Below are positions 27,708 to 36,702 of a stretch of DNA of 56,163 bases, one piece after another. This stretch comes from Gammaproteobacteria bacterium. Lineage in GTDB: Bacteria > Pseudomonadota > Gammaproteobacteria > SZUA-229. The stretch is from assembly GCA_029882215.1 (NCBI GenBank), contig JAOULC010000022.1:1-56163 (forward strand), given 5' to 3'. The notes beneath the pieces are model-generated. The model did no database searches and was not told where the DNA came from. It was given only the letters and a program-made list of their open reading frames with translations. The position numbers and the translations under genes are program-made. Each line of letters starts with the position of its first letter. The stretch's first letter is position 1.

Positions 27708-29111
27708 TTATAAATCATTAACATTGATAAAATGGCCAGTAACCGCCGCCGCCGCCGCCATCGCAGGACTAACCAGATGAGTACGTCCACCCTGCCCCTG
27801 ACGGCCTTCAAAATTACGGTTTGAAGTCGATGCGCACCGCTCACCCGGCTCAAGCCGGTCAGCATTCATGGCCAGACACATAGAACAGCCCGGCTCACGC
27901 CATTCAAAGCCCGCTTCTTTAAAGATCACATCCAGCCCCTCGGCTTCCGCCTGCTGTTTTACCAGACCAGAACCGGGCACCACCATCGCCAGTTTAATAT
28001 TCGCTGCCACCTTGCGGCCTTTCGCCACAGCCGCCGCTGCACGCATGTCTTCAATTCTTGAGTTGGTGCATGAGCCAATAAACACTTTATCAAGCTGAAT
28101 AGCCGTCACTGGCATGCCGGCTTTAAGATCCATATAAGCCAGTGCTTTGCGCATGCCGTTGGCTTTTACTTCATCCGCCTCGCTTTCAGGGTCTGGAACA
28201 TTCGCATCAATCGCCACTTCCATTTCCGGCGAGGTACCCCAGGTAACCTGCGGTTGAATGCTGGCGGCATCTAATCTGACCACTTTATCAAAATGCGCGC
28301 CTTCATCAGACTTTAAATCAGTCCATGCGGCGACTGCCCGATCCCACACCTCACCTGTCGGTGCATAAGGGCGACCTTTAACATAATCAATCGTCGTCTG
28401 ATCGACAGCGACCATACCGGCACGCGCGCCGCCCTCAATCGCCATATTGCAGACCGTCATCCGGCCTTCCATTGAAAGATCAGCAATCGCCTCACCGGCA
28501 AACTCGATGGCATAACCATTACCACCGGCTGTTCCAATCTTGCCGATGATGGCTAATACGATGTCTTTTGCTGTGATGCCCGGTTGTACCTGGCCATCAA
28601 CCGAAACCAGCATGTTTTTCATTTTATTCTGGATCAGACACTGCGTTGCCATGACATGCTCAACTTCAGAGGTACCCACACCATGCGCCAGTGCGCCAAA
28701 GGCACCGTGCGTAGAAGTGTGTGAATCACCACACACCACCGTCATGCCGGGTAAGGTTGCACCCTGCTCAGGGCCGATGACATGAACAATACCCTGGCGG
28801 ATATCACCCATATTAAATTCGGTAATAGAGAATTCCTGACAATTTTGCTCCAGCGTATCAACCTGCAATTTAGCCACCGGATCGGTAATGGCTTCATTGC
28901 GTGAGGTGGTGGGAACATTATGATCAGGCACAGCCAGTAACGAGTCGGTTCTCCATGGACCGCGATTCGCCAGACGTAAGCCTTCAAAAGCCTGCGGCGA
29001 TGTCACTTCATGAATTAAATGCCGGTCGATATAGATAAGTGCCGTACCGTCTTCTTCGGTACGCACGACATGGGCATCCCATAACTTGTCATAGAGCGTT
29101 CTAGCTGTCAT
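27708..29111 (-). CDS. leuC: 3-isopropylmalate dehydratase large subunit
   Basis: This aconitase-family iron-sulfur enzyme has 467 residues. It opens [51 protein letters not shown] with the first cluster Cys, [16 protein letters not shown] and [11 protein letters not shown] with the remaining cluster Cys residues are all present. [19 protein letters not shown] closes the active site. The ATG at 29111 is chosen because GGAG lies seven bases upstream; a TTG four codons earlier is rejected. It heads the leu operon and is transcribed away from a LysR regulator gene. Confidence 0.97.
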   Translation of the reverse strand: MTARTLYDKLWDAHVVRTEEDGTALIYIDRHLIHEVTSPQAFEGLRLANRGPWRTDSLLAVPDHNVPTTSRNEAITDPVAKLQVDTLEQNCQEFSITEFNMGDIRQGIVHVIGPEQGATLPGMTVVCGDSHTSTHGAFGALAHGVGTSEVEHVMATQCLIQNKMKNMLVSVDGQVQPGITAKDIVLAIIGKIGTAGGNGYAIEFAGEAIADLSMEGRMTVCNMAIEGGARAGMVAVDQTTIDYVKGRPYAPTGEVWDRAVAAWTDLKSDEGAHFDKVVRLDAASIQPQVTWGTSPEMEVAIDANVPDPESEADEVKANGMRKALAYMDLKAGMPVTAIQLDKVFIGSCTNSRIEDMRAAAAVAKGRKVAANIKLAMVVPGSGLVKQQAEAEGLDVIFKEAGFEWREPGCSMCLAMNADRLEPGERCASTSNRNFEGRQGQGGRTHLVSPAMAAAAAVTGHFINVNDL

Positions 29112-29137
29112 TTTTTTCTCCAAACTTTAGAGCTACG

Positions 29138-29166
29138 ATGATACGCTGAGCGTATAAATTACTCAA
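29138..29166 (-). promoter_or_regulatory. Sigma-70-type promoter of leuC
   Basis: On the minus strand TTGAGT (29166-29161) and TATCAT (29143-29138) are separated by exactly 17 bases, matching the -35 and -10 consensus at four and five of six positions. The -10 lies about 27 bases before the leuC ATG, giving a short leader. A perfect dyad fills most of the spacer and reaches into the -10. Confidence 0.65.
29141..29155. promoter_or_regulatory. LysR-type operator dyad 1 (T-N11-A) inside the leuC promoter
   Basis: ATACGCT-G-AGCGTAT is a perfect 15-base palindrome containing T-ACGCTGAGCGT-A, the T-N11-A form bound by LysR-type regulators. It overlaps the leuC -10 and spacer, so bound protein would be expected to block or reposition polymerase. 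The neighbouring LysR gene is the natural candidate for its ligand. Confidence 0.6.
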
Positions 29167-29187
29167 ATTCATATTTTTCATATAAAC

Positions 29188-29204
29188 TATTCCCTATAGG
29201 AATA
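29188..29204. promoter_or_regulatory. LysR-type operator dyad 2 (T-N11-A) near the LysR gene
   Basis: TATTCC-CTATA-GGAATA is a perfect six-base-arm palindrome containing T190-N11-A202. Its centre is 48 bases from that of dyad 1 and 30 bases before the LysR start codon. It may be the autoregulatory or primary recognition site. The two dyads differ in sequence. Confidence 0.6.
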
Positions 29205-29225
29205 TTTAGAGGAACTATTACCCAG

Positions 29226-30089
29226 ATGGATATCCAGAACCTGCAGGCCTTTATCGCCGTATTCGAGCAACAGTCATTCTCTAAAGCCGCTATCCAGTTA
29301 AACCTGACTCAGCCCGCGGTCAGTAAACGCATCGCCGCGCTGGAGCAAGATTATAATACAACGCTGTTTAATCGCATCGGTAAAACCATTGTCTTGACCG
29401 AAAGCGGTGAAATACTGCTGCCCAGCGCCCGCCATATTATAGAAGAAATAAAACGCAGCCACCAAAGCATTCAGGGGCTCAGCGGCCAGCTGGGCGGAGA
29501 ACTCAAACTGGCCACCAGTCATCACATTGGATTACACCGACTGCCACCGGTATTACGCGCATTTACCGGCTCGTATAAGAATGTAGAGCTTGACCTGCGC
29601 TTTATGGATTCAGAGCAGGCCTGTGAGATGATCGAAAACGGTGAACTGGAACTTGCAGTGGTGACTTTACCGCGCAAACCGTCAAAAAACCTGATGACCG
29701 AAATAGTCTGGCATGACCCTTTGGTCATCGTCGTCGGCAAAACGCACGCCTTAGCCGGCAAACAAAGCATCAGCACAAAAGACCTGATTGACCGGCCCGC
29801 TATCCTGCCATCACATGAAACCTTCACCCGTTCAATGATAGAAACCCAGCTCTCTCTTAAACAGATGCCACCGATCGCACTCGAGACCAACTATCTGGAA
29901 ACCATAAAAATGATGGTTTCCATTGGCCTTGGCTGGGGGGTTTTACCTAAAAGCATGATCCACGGCGAGCTGGTTGAGTTTCAAATTGCAGGGGTAGAAA
30001 TGTCGCGTGAACTGGGAGCAGTTTATCACCGCAACAGAACACTTTCTTCAGCGAGTCTGGCCATGCTGGATGTATTGCGGGCAATTTAA
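29226..30089 (+). CDS. LysR-family transcriptional regulator, divergent from leuC
   Basis: The 287-residue regulator starts with a winged HTH: LQAFIAVFEQQSFSKAAIQL, then NLTQPAVSKRIAALEQ as recognition helix. A linker helix ends in GEILLPSARHIIEEI. From about 90 comes the periplasmic-binding-like sensor domain (ELKLATSHHIGLHRLPPVL). The inducer is unknown; position next to leuC suggests a leucine-pathway intermediate, by analogy with LysR-type activators of leu genes. An AGAGGAA lies upstream of the ATG with long spacing. The end of the gene is 190 bases from the MFS gene, so they may be separate transcripts. Confidence 0.93.
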   Translation: MDIQNLQAFIAVFEQQSFSKAAIQLNLTQPAVSKRIAALEQDYNTTLFNRIGKTIVLTESGEILLPSARHIIEEIKRSHQSIQGLSGQLGGELKLATSHHIGLHRLPPVLRAFTGSYKNVELDLRFMDSEQACEMIENGELELAVVTLPRKPSKNLMTEIVWHDPLVIVVGKTHALAGKQSISTKDLIDRPAILPSHETFTRSMIETQLSLKQMPPIALETNYLETIKMMVSIGLGWGVLPKSMIHGELVEFQIAGVEMSRELGAVYHRNRTLSSASLAMLDVLRAI

Positions 30090-30279
30090 CCCAGCGCACA
30101 ATCATCACGCATTTCGAGCTGCCATAACAAAGCACAACCAGTACATCTGCTACGGCCGTTAAACGCGTGTCGATTGAGTGATATTTTAAAATTTATCGTA
30201 TTTCCCTTCTCATTCATCCTTCTCGATAAGTTTGCTCATTTGAGCTACGATAGCGCCTTAATATTCTCAGGCCCTCAGC

Positions 30280-31581
30280 ATGCACCACGACGAACAACAA
30301 CGCTTTGTGCGTACCCGCACTCTTATTTACGGCATCCTCATTATTTCCTATATGTCAGTGTATTTTCACCGTATGGCACCCGCGGTGGTCTCATCTGAAC
30401 TGATGCTGAGTTTCCAGACTTCTGCCACCACGCTCGGTTCACTGGCGGCCATGTATTACTATATTTACACTTTGATGCAAATTCCTGCCGGTGTGCTGGC
30501 CGATACACTCGGTAACCGGACATCGGTGACGGTAGGCAATTTAATCGCCGGTGTCGGCTCAATAGTTTTTGCCACCGCAGAAACCATTGAACTGGCCTCA
30601 CTGGGCCGTTTTATGGTGGGCCTTGGTGTCTCTGTTATTTTTGTTGGGTTAATGAAGAACAACACCGTCTGGTTCAGAGACCGCGTTTACGGACTGGTTT
30701 CCGGCTTTACCGTTTTAATGGGCAATCTCGGCTCAGTGTTAGCGGCAAAACCCTTATCGGCGTTACTGAACATCTGGTCATGGCGCGATATTTTTATTGG
30801 CATTGGTATTCTCTCTATACTACTGGCCATCCTGACCTCACTATTTGTGCGCAACCGCCCCGAAGATGCCGGCTTCCCTTCGGTGCGTCAGATGGATGGT
30901 ATGTCATCGCATGCCGAACGCCATCAGCACTGGGGCCGAGACCTTTTAAATGTCTTTAAAAACATTACGGTCTGGCCCGGTTTCTGGATCAACTTTGGCA
31001 TGGCGGGCGGGCTATTTGCATTTGCTGGCTTATGGGCTGTTCCACTGCTGCGAGACAGTTTTAATATGAGCCGGGATGATGCCTCAATTTATACCACCAT
31101 CACTTTAATCAGTCTGGCAATGGGTACCTTTCTGGCTGGCTGGATTTCCGATCACATCGGTTTACGCAAACCGGTCATATTGGTGAGCGCCGGCGTTTAT
31201 GCCTTGTCCTGGTTAGCGATGATTTATGCGCCGTGGCAGCCGGGGCTGTTTGCTATGTTTTTGTTTATGTTAATCGGCATCACCAGCGGAGGTTTTGTTT
31301 TAACCTATCCCTGCGCCAAAGAAGTCACTCAGCCGGCACTCTCAGGTATGGCAATCAGTCTGGTGAATACAGGGCTGTTTCTTGGCGCGGCCATCATACA
31401 AACATTATTTGGCTGGATACTGGATTTAGGCTGGGACGGGAAAATAGCCGATGGTATAAATCATTACAGCTGGGGTAACTATCAGAATGCATTGTTACTG
31501 ATGCTGGCATTTGCTACTGTGGCTTTTATAGCAGCCTTACGCATTAAAGAAACCGGTTGTAAAAACATCACTTCAAGTTAG
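30280..31581 (+). CDS. Major facilitator superfamily transporter
   Basis: This 433-residue protein has about 12 membrane segments. The N-terminal half carries YFHRMAPAVVSSELM and the MFS loop GVLADTLGNRTSV; the C-terminal half carries the parallel GWISDHIGLRKPVILV. MKNNTVWFRDR near 125 is typical of a branch of transporters common in Legionella-like gammaproteobacteria. It may move organic anions or siderophore-like compounds, but the substrate cannot be read from sequence. The patatin gene follows after 12 bases, so the two are likely one operon. Confidence 0.88.
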   Translation: MHHDEQQRFVRTRTLIYGILIISYMSVYFHRMAPAVVSSELMLSFQTSATTLGSLAAMYYYIYTLMQIPAGVLADTLGNRTSVTVGNLIAGVGSIVFATAETIELASLGRFMVGLGVSVIFVGLMKNNTVWFRDRVYGLVSGFTVLMGNLGSVLAAKPLSALLNIWSWRDIFIGIGILSILLAILTSLFVRNRPEDAGFPSVRQMDGMSSHAERHQHWGRDLLNVFKNITVWPGFWINFGMAGGLFAFAGLWAVPLLRDSFNMSRDDASIYTTITLISLAMGTFLAGWISDHIGLRKPVILVSAGVYALSWLAMIYAPWQPGLFAMFLFMLIGITSGGFVLTYPCAKEVTQPALSGMAISLVNTGLFLGAAIIQTLFGWILDLGWDGKIADGINHYSWGNYQNALLLMLAFATVAFIAALRIKETGCKNITSS

Positions 31582-31593
31582 AGAAAATACTGC

Positions 31594-32493
31594 ATGACAA
31601 AAAAACCAACAGTATCTCTTGTGCTCGGTGCGGGCGGTGCCCGCGGGCTCACTCACATTGGTGTTATTAACTGGTTAGAAGAACGTGGTTTTGAAATTAA
31701 AACCATCTCCGGTTCTTCAATCGGTGCATTAATCGGCGGCGTATATGCTGCCGGCAAGCTCGATATTTATACCCACTGGGTCAAAGCATTGCAAAAAAAG
31801 GATGTACGAGGACTCATGGATTTTGCATACAGTCGCTCCGGCTTATTCAAGGGCGACAGGATTATGGGAACATTGAAAAACCTGCTCGGTGATGTCTGTA
31901 TTGAAGAACTGGATATTAAATTTACCGCCGTTGCATCCGATCTGGATGCTGACAAAGAAGTCTGGTTTACCAAGGGCTCTTTATTTGAAGCCATTCGGGC
32001 ATCGATTTCTATTCCGACGATCTTTACACCTGTCAGATACCATGGCCATCTGCTGGTTGATGGTGCCATGATGAACCCGATACCGGTGGCACCGACACTA
32101 ACGGATATGACCGACATAACCATCGCTATTAATCTCAGTGGCAAGAAAAAAGAATTACCGCCCAGCTTAAGTCAGATAATAAAACCGGATAAAGTAGAAA
32201 ACAAATACTTTGCCGGCATTGCAAAGTTCATCTCCACTTATTATCAACTACCGGCCGACCCTAACCCGGAAGAGCTTCATGTTTTTGAAGTGGTATTAAA
32301 AACATATGAATCCATGTCAAACACCATCACAAGGTACAAAATAGCCGGCTACAATCTGGATTATTTAATTAATGTACCGAATAATGTCTGCAAGATTTTA
32401 GAATTTCATAAGGCAACTGCATTGATTGACTATGGCTATCAACTGGCTGAAGAAAACCTCAGCGGTCTTACTCAGCAAAAAAAGCAGCCCTGA
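31594..32493 (+). CDS. Patatin-like phospholipase family protein (RssA-type)
   Basis: This 299-residue serine hydrolase contains the oxyanion loop GAGGARG (13-18), nucleophile Ser42 in GSSIG and Asp156 in VDGAMMNP, the complete Ser-Asp dyad of patatins. It lacks a signal peptide and membrane segments and is probably cytoplasmic or peripheral. Such RssA/RssA-like proteins are lysophospholipases or acyl hydrolases, but natural substrates are poorly known. The C-terminal third (residues 190-299) is helical and less conserved. It is preceded closely by an MFS gene. Confidence 0.9.
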   Translation: MTKKPTVSLVLGAGGARGLTHIGVINWLEERGFEIKTISGSSIGALIGGVYAAGKLDIYTHWVKALQKKDVRGLMDFAYSRSGLFKGDRIMGTLKNLLGDVCIEELDIKFTAVASDLDADKEVWFTKGSLFEAIRASISIPTIFTPVRYHGHLLVDGAMMNPIPVAPTLTDMTDITIAINLSGKKKELPPSLSQIIKPDKVENKYFAGIAKFISTYYQLPADPNPEELHVFEVVLKTYESMSNTITRYKIAGYNLDYLINVPNNVCKILEFHKATALIDYGYQLAEENLSGLTQQKKQP

Positions 32494-32580
32494 CCAGCTG
32501 GCTGATAATATACGTCTATAGCTGCGAAAAGATTTTTTACTTGTTTATTTAGGCTTAAAGAATTATGGTCAGAGCAATAT

Positions 32581-32620
32581 AAATAAAAAATAATAAAAAA
32601 TAATAAAAAATATAAAAACA
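32581..32620. repeat. Ten-base tandem A-tract repeat (TAATAAAAAA)
   Basis: Four units with consensus TAATAAAAAA follow each other; the last is TATAAAAACA. A-tracts start at 32585, 32595, 32605 and 32614, so they recur almost exactly once per helical turn. Such phased A-tracts bend DNA. The unit lies 37 bases before the start of the MHYT c-di-GMP gene. Confidence 0.75.
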
Positions 32621-32656
32621 ACTTCATAAAAAAGTCAAACAGCAATCTGAGATCAT

Positions 32657-35152
32657 ATGAACATGCCGTTAGAAGGTAGCTACAGCCCTGAGCTCGTCTT
32701 TTTATCTGTTTTGATTGCAATGTTCTCCGCCTACACGGCACTTAACCTCATATCACGACTAAAGAGCAAACACTCCGCCCACATTACTCAGAGCCGGATT
32801 GGTACTAGTGGGCTAGTGCTTGGCCTTGGCGTCTGGTCAATGCATTTTGTCGGCATGATGGCTTTCTCACTGCCCGTACCGATTCATTATGACGGCGCAC
32901 TCACTTTAGCATCGCTGATCGTAGCGATTATCTCAGCAATTGCCGGGCTTGCTGTTGCCAATGCTAAAGAGAATAAAACCTGGTTAATTTGCGGTGGCGT
33001 TGTACTGGGGCTTGGCATTTCTTCAATGCACTATATTGGCATGGCCGCCATGCACGTTCAGGCCGGCTCTCACCACAATATTTTCCTGATTATTCTTTCC
33101 ATACTGACAGGCATCATTGCATCAGTCATGGCATTATGGATGGCATTTAATACAGGCAAAAGTGCAACTTCCACATTTTTACTAAAGCTTGCCAGCTCTT
33201 TTATAATGGGTTCTGCCATTGCGGGGATGCACTATATCGGAATGGCCGCAATGAGTTTTCATTCAGTCAGTCAGTTGAACTACACGGCGACTGGCTATGA
33301 GCTTAACCCGGATGTGATTGGAGTCGCACTCACCGGTACTATTTTATTATTAATGTCATTTGCTCTGTGGTCTTCCAGGGTAATTGCCAATTCTGATCTG
33401 GTTTATCAGAATGAAGAAAAAGTTCGTGCCATTACCGAAAATTTATCAGACGTTATTATCACTATCAACAGCAGTGGCATCATCGAATTTGCCAATGCCA
33501 CAGTCTTAAAACATTTTGGCTATCGGCCAGATGAAATCATCGGCCGGAATGTCAACATACTGATGCCACTACCAGAACAACAGCAGCATGATAATCACCT
33601 GCTAAACTACCTGCAAACGAAGCAGTCCGATATCATCAAAAATATCAATGAGTTTCAGGCCAGCCACAAAAATGGCAACACATTCCCCATAGACCTGTCC
33701 GTTACTGAAACAAAAATCTCAGGCAATACTATTTTTATCGGCACAATTCGCGATATCAGCGAACGCGTAGAAGCACAAAAAAAGCTGGAATATTTAGCCC
33801 ATCACGATGTTTTAACCACACTGCCAAACAGGCATTTTTTTTTACAAAACATCGACCATGCACTGGCCAGTGCAAAGCGCAATAGTCAGATCATTGCGGT
33901 TATGTATCTCGATCTTGACCGTTTTAAAGTCATCAATGACACGCTGGGGCATGATATAGGTGACAAGCTGTTACAAGAAATCGCCAAACGCTTAAAAAAC
34001 TGTATAAGAGCCAGTGACATCATTGCCCGCATTTCCGGCGATGAGTTCACCATTTTACTGGATCATTTATCAAATAAAAATGATATTGCACTCATTGCAA
34101 GAAAAGTGATTGATGAGCTGTCCAGACCTTTTGTTCACTCAGGTCACGAATTGTATAGCAGCGCCAGTATTGGTATCAGTATTTATCCGGACGATGTCAA
34201 GACAACATCCGGTATGATGCGACATGCTGACATTGCAATGTACCGGGCAAAATCAGAAGGCGGTAATCAGTACTGCTTTTATTCCACCGAAATGAACACC
34301 CGGGCAAGCAGCCACCTGAAACTCGAAAGCGAATTAAGACATGCTCTGGAAAGGGGTGAGTTTGAACTTTATTATCAGCCACAAATGGATAATGAAAACG
34401 GCGTTTATTCCGGTGCAGAAGCCCTGTTACGCTGGCAGCATCCGCAACTGGGTGTGCTGCCGCCGGGTGATTTTATTCCCATTCTGGAAGAAACAGGGCT
34501 CATTATTCCTGTCGGCGAGTGGGCTATTCGTACAGCCTGTCAGCAGGCTGTCAGCTGGGAGCAGGCCGGCTTGCCGCCAATGCATGTTGCCGTCAACCTG
34601 TCAGCAAGACAGTTCACCGAGCATGACATGGCAGATAAAATTTCAGTCATCCTGCAAGAAACCGGACTGCCTGCCGAGTACCTTGAACTGGAGATCACTG
34701 AAAATATTCTGATGCAACAGAACAACCATACAATGAACATTATTAACAAGCTGCATAAGCTCGGTATACAACTGGCCATTGATGACTTTGGCACCGGCTA
34801 TTCATCGCTGAGTTATCTGAGAAAATTCCCGATACATACATTAAAAATAGACCGCTCCTTTGTGCGTGATATTACAATGGATTCGGATGATGCTGCCATT
34901 GTGCAACTGATCATTGATATGGCACACAGCCTCAAATTAAATGTAATTGCCGAAGGTGTTGAAAGCAAAGAACAGGTTGAATTTCTGAAAGCCAGAAAGT
35001 GCTGGGAGATGCAGGGCTATTATTTTAGCAAGCCATTACCTGCTGATGAAATCACAGCCCTGTTACAGTCGCACGTAAATTCACATCAGCGAAGTGACTT
35101 GAGCCGCAAACAGCAAACCACGTCTACAGAGCACAATATAGAACCCGTCTGA
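32657..35152 (+). CDS. MHYT-PAS-GGDEF-EAL membrane c-di-GMP enzyme
   Basis: This 831-residue protein starts with a seven-helix MHYT sensor. Three signature copies are MHFVGM at 62, MHYIGM at 124 and MHYIGM at 191; they are proposed to bind copper or a gas such as O2, CO or NO. A PAS domain follows at about 253-370 (NLSDVIITINSSGIIEFANA). The GGDEF domain has SGDEF at 460-464 in place of GGDEF, a form still found in active cyclases. The EAL domain keeps all key motifs: EALLRW 588, VNLSARQF, LEITEN, DDFGTGYSSL, KIDRSF and AEGVES. It is therefore likely an active phosphodiesterase, with cyclase activity less certain. Confidence 0.92.
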   Translation: MNMPLEGSYSPELVFLSVLIAMFSAYTALNLISRLKSKHSAHITQSRIGTSGLVLGLGVWSMHFVGMMAFSLPVPIHYDGALTLASLIVAIISAIAGLAVANAKENKTWLICGGVVLGLGISSMHYIGMAAMHVQAGSHHNIFLIILSILTGIIASVMALWMAFNTGKSATSTFLLKLASSFIMGSAIAGMHYIGMAAMSFHSVSQLNYTATGYELNPDVIGVALTGTILLLMSFALWSSRVIANSDLVYQNEEKVRAITENLSDVIITINSSGIIEFANATVLKHFGYRPDEIIGRNVNILMPLPEQQQHDNHLLNYLQTKQSDIIKNINEFQASHKNGNTFPIDLSVTETKISGNTIFIGTIRDISERVEAQKKLEYLAHHDVLTTLPNRHFFLQNIDHALASAKRNSQIIAVMYLDLDRFKVINDTLGHDIGDKLLQEIAKRLKNCIRASDIIARISGDEFTILLDHLSNKNDIALIARKVIDELSRPFVHSGHELYSSASIGISIYPDDVKTTSGMMRHADIAMYRAKSEGGNQYCFYSTEMNTRASSHLKLESELRHALERGEFELYYQPQMDNENGVYSGAEALLRWQHPQLGVLPPGDFIPILEETGLIIPVGEWAIRTACQQAVSWEQAGLPPMHVAVNLSARQFTEHDMADKISVILQETGLPAEYLELEITENILMQQNNHTMNIINKLHKLGIQLAIDDFGTGYSSLSYLRKFPIHTLKIDRSFVRDITMDSDDAAIVQLIIDMAHSLKLNVIAEGVESKEQVEFLKARKCWEMQGYYFSKPLPADEITALLQSHVNSHQRSDLSRKQQTTSTEHNIEPV

Positions 35153-35158
35153 ATATAA

Positions 35159-35180
35159 ACAGGCTCTACCTGTCTTTTTA
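35159..35180 (+). terminator. Weak terminator after the MHYT gene
   Basis: ACAGG and CCTGT form a five-pair stem with loop CTCTA, followed by CTTTTTA. It lies just after the stop codon in a convergent gap with rhlE. The stem is short, so the call is tentative. Confidence 0.4.
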
Positions 35181-35256
35181 TAGTCGGTACCTGATAGTTT
35201 ATCAAAGCAATAAAAATGACGAAAAAAGACATCCGCCATTTCTGTTTAACAAGCGC

Positions 35257-36519
35257 TTAAACTTTTTTCTTTTTAGTAACTTTTTTATTACCTGTATCAT
35301 CCCGGATAATTTTTGTCTGACTGACTTTATTGCTACGTGGCGCACGTGAATGCTTTTCAATATTTTTAAAAATCGCTTCACGGTCACCGACTTCATAGCC
35401 GGGCATTTTTACACGTTTAATTTTACTGCCAATGAGTTTTTCTATATTAGCCAGTGAACGCTCTTCTTCACGGCTAACCAGCGAAATCGCCTGACCTTTT
35501 TCACCGGCACGCCCGGCGCGCCCCACACGGTGCACATAGTCTTCCGCCAGATAAGGTAAGTTGAAGTTAACCACATGCTCCAGCCCCTGAATATCAAGTC
35601 CGCGTGCAGCCACTTCCGTTGCAACCAGCACCTGAACTTTGTCAGCTTTGAAGTCAGCGATTGCACGACGACGGGTCCCCTGGCTTTTATCCGCATGACA
35701 CAGCGCCGCTTTAATCTGAGCATGTTTCAAATTCTTCATTAATGCATCGGCCTGTGCCTTGGTGCTGGTAAAAACCAGCACTTTAAACCAGTTTTTCTCT
35801 TCAATCAGATCAACAAACAACTCGGCTTTACGGCGTTCTTCTACCGGATAAACAACGTGTTCAACGGTATCGGCAATGGCATTTTGTTTGGCAACGCTCA
35901 CCAGCTGGTGATTCTTTAATATCTTATTCGCCAGCTCTTTTACCGCCTGTGAAATCGTCGCCGAAAACAGCAGGGTTTGATGGTTTTTCTGGGTTTTTTG
36001 TAACAGCGTTTTAACATCCGCTAAAAAACCCATATCCAGCATGCGATCGGCTTCATCCAGCACCACAAACTCGGTATTAGATAGGTTAACGTTGCATTGC
36101 ACAATATGCTCCAGCAAGCGACCGGGAGTTGATATCAGAATATCGATACCGGCCCTTAGCTTTTTTTCCTGAGCAGTCATTTTAACACCGCCATAAAAGG
36201 CAGTGACCGTCAGTGGCAGAAACTGCGCGTAGGACTGAATGGTTTCCGCCAGCTGTTCAGCCAGCTCACGAGTCGGCGTCAGAATCAATGCACGGGGACT
36301 GTCGGCAGAGGTGTCTTTTGGTCGATCAACCATTTGCTGTAAAATTGGCAACGCAAATGCGGCTGTTTTGCCGGTGCCTGTCTGTGCATTAGCCAACAAA
36401 TCTTTTCCACGCCGTGCAGGAATAATCGCCTGTTGCTGGATCGGTGTCATCTGGCTGTAGCCGCATGCATCAATCGCACGCTGAATCTCTGGAGCTAAAT
36501 CTAAGGATGAAAATATCAT
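35257..36519 (-). CDS. rhlE: DEAD-box RNA helicase, RhlE type
   Basis: This 420-residue helicase remodels RNA, often in ribosome assembly or RNA decay and at low temperature. Motifs in order: Q motif MTPIQQQAI, Walker A AQTGTGKT, LTPTRELAEQ, STPGRLLE, DEADRMLDMGF, SAT, VATEVAARGLDI and YVHRVGRAGRAG. The C-terminus ends in a basic Lys-rich tail (KKVTKKKKV), an RNA-binding extension. The F upstream of the Q motif (FSSLDLAPEIQRAI) and short DEAD core place it near RhlE rather than DeaD. Confidence 0.92.
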   Translation of the reverse strand: MIFSSLDLAPEIQRAIDACGYSQMTPIQQQAIIPARRGKDLLANAQTGTGKTAAFALPILQQMVDRPKDTSADSPRALILTPTRELAEQLAETIQSYAQFLPLTVTAFYGGVKMTAQEKKLRAGIDILISTPGRLLEHIVQCNVNLSNTEFVVLDEADRMLDMGFLADVKTLLQKTQKNHQTLLFSATISQAVKELANKILKNHQLVSVAKQNAIADTVEHVVYPVEERRKAELFVDLIEEKNWFKVLVFTSTKAQADALMKNLKHAQIKAALCHADKSQGTRRRAIADFKADKVQVLVATEVAARGLDIQGLEHVVNFNLPYLAEDYVHRVGRAGRAGEKGQAISLVSREEERSLANIEKLIGSKIKRVKMPGYEVGDREAIFKNIEKHSRAPRSNKVSQTKIIRDDTGNKKVTKKKKV

Positions 36520-36702
36520 GATATGGCCTCTGCAGATATTGCTACAGTCAAAAAATAGAGGACGAATTATAGAGGATTTTGCCCTATTAAGTGAAACTGA
36601 TTAGCCCTTCTCGCTTTAAATACTACCGTTTATCAAAAAACGACTGGGTAAACCTGCTGGCCGGCGCTAGCCATCAAATATTTCTCCATGCACTATCTTG
36701 CA

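Noticed and set aside
32581-32620. Tandem units as a CRISPR-like array
   Set aside because: Ten-base units have no spacers and no cas genes are near; it is a simple A-rich repeat.
32472-32741. 89-codon minus-strand frame upstream of the MHYT gene
   Set aside because: It runs through the A-tract repeat and the start of two plus-strand genes; the Phe/Leu-rich product is a result of T-rich DNA.
34341-34712. 123-codon plus-strand frame within the MHYT-GGDEF-EAL gene
   Set aside because: Alternate phase of the EAL domain, which is intact in the main frame.
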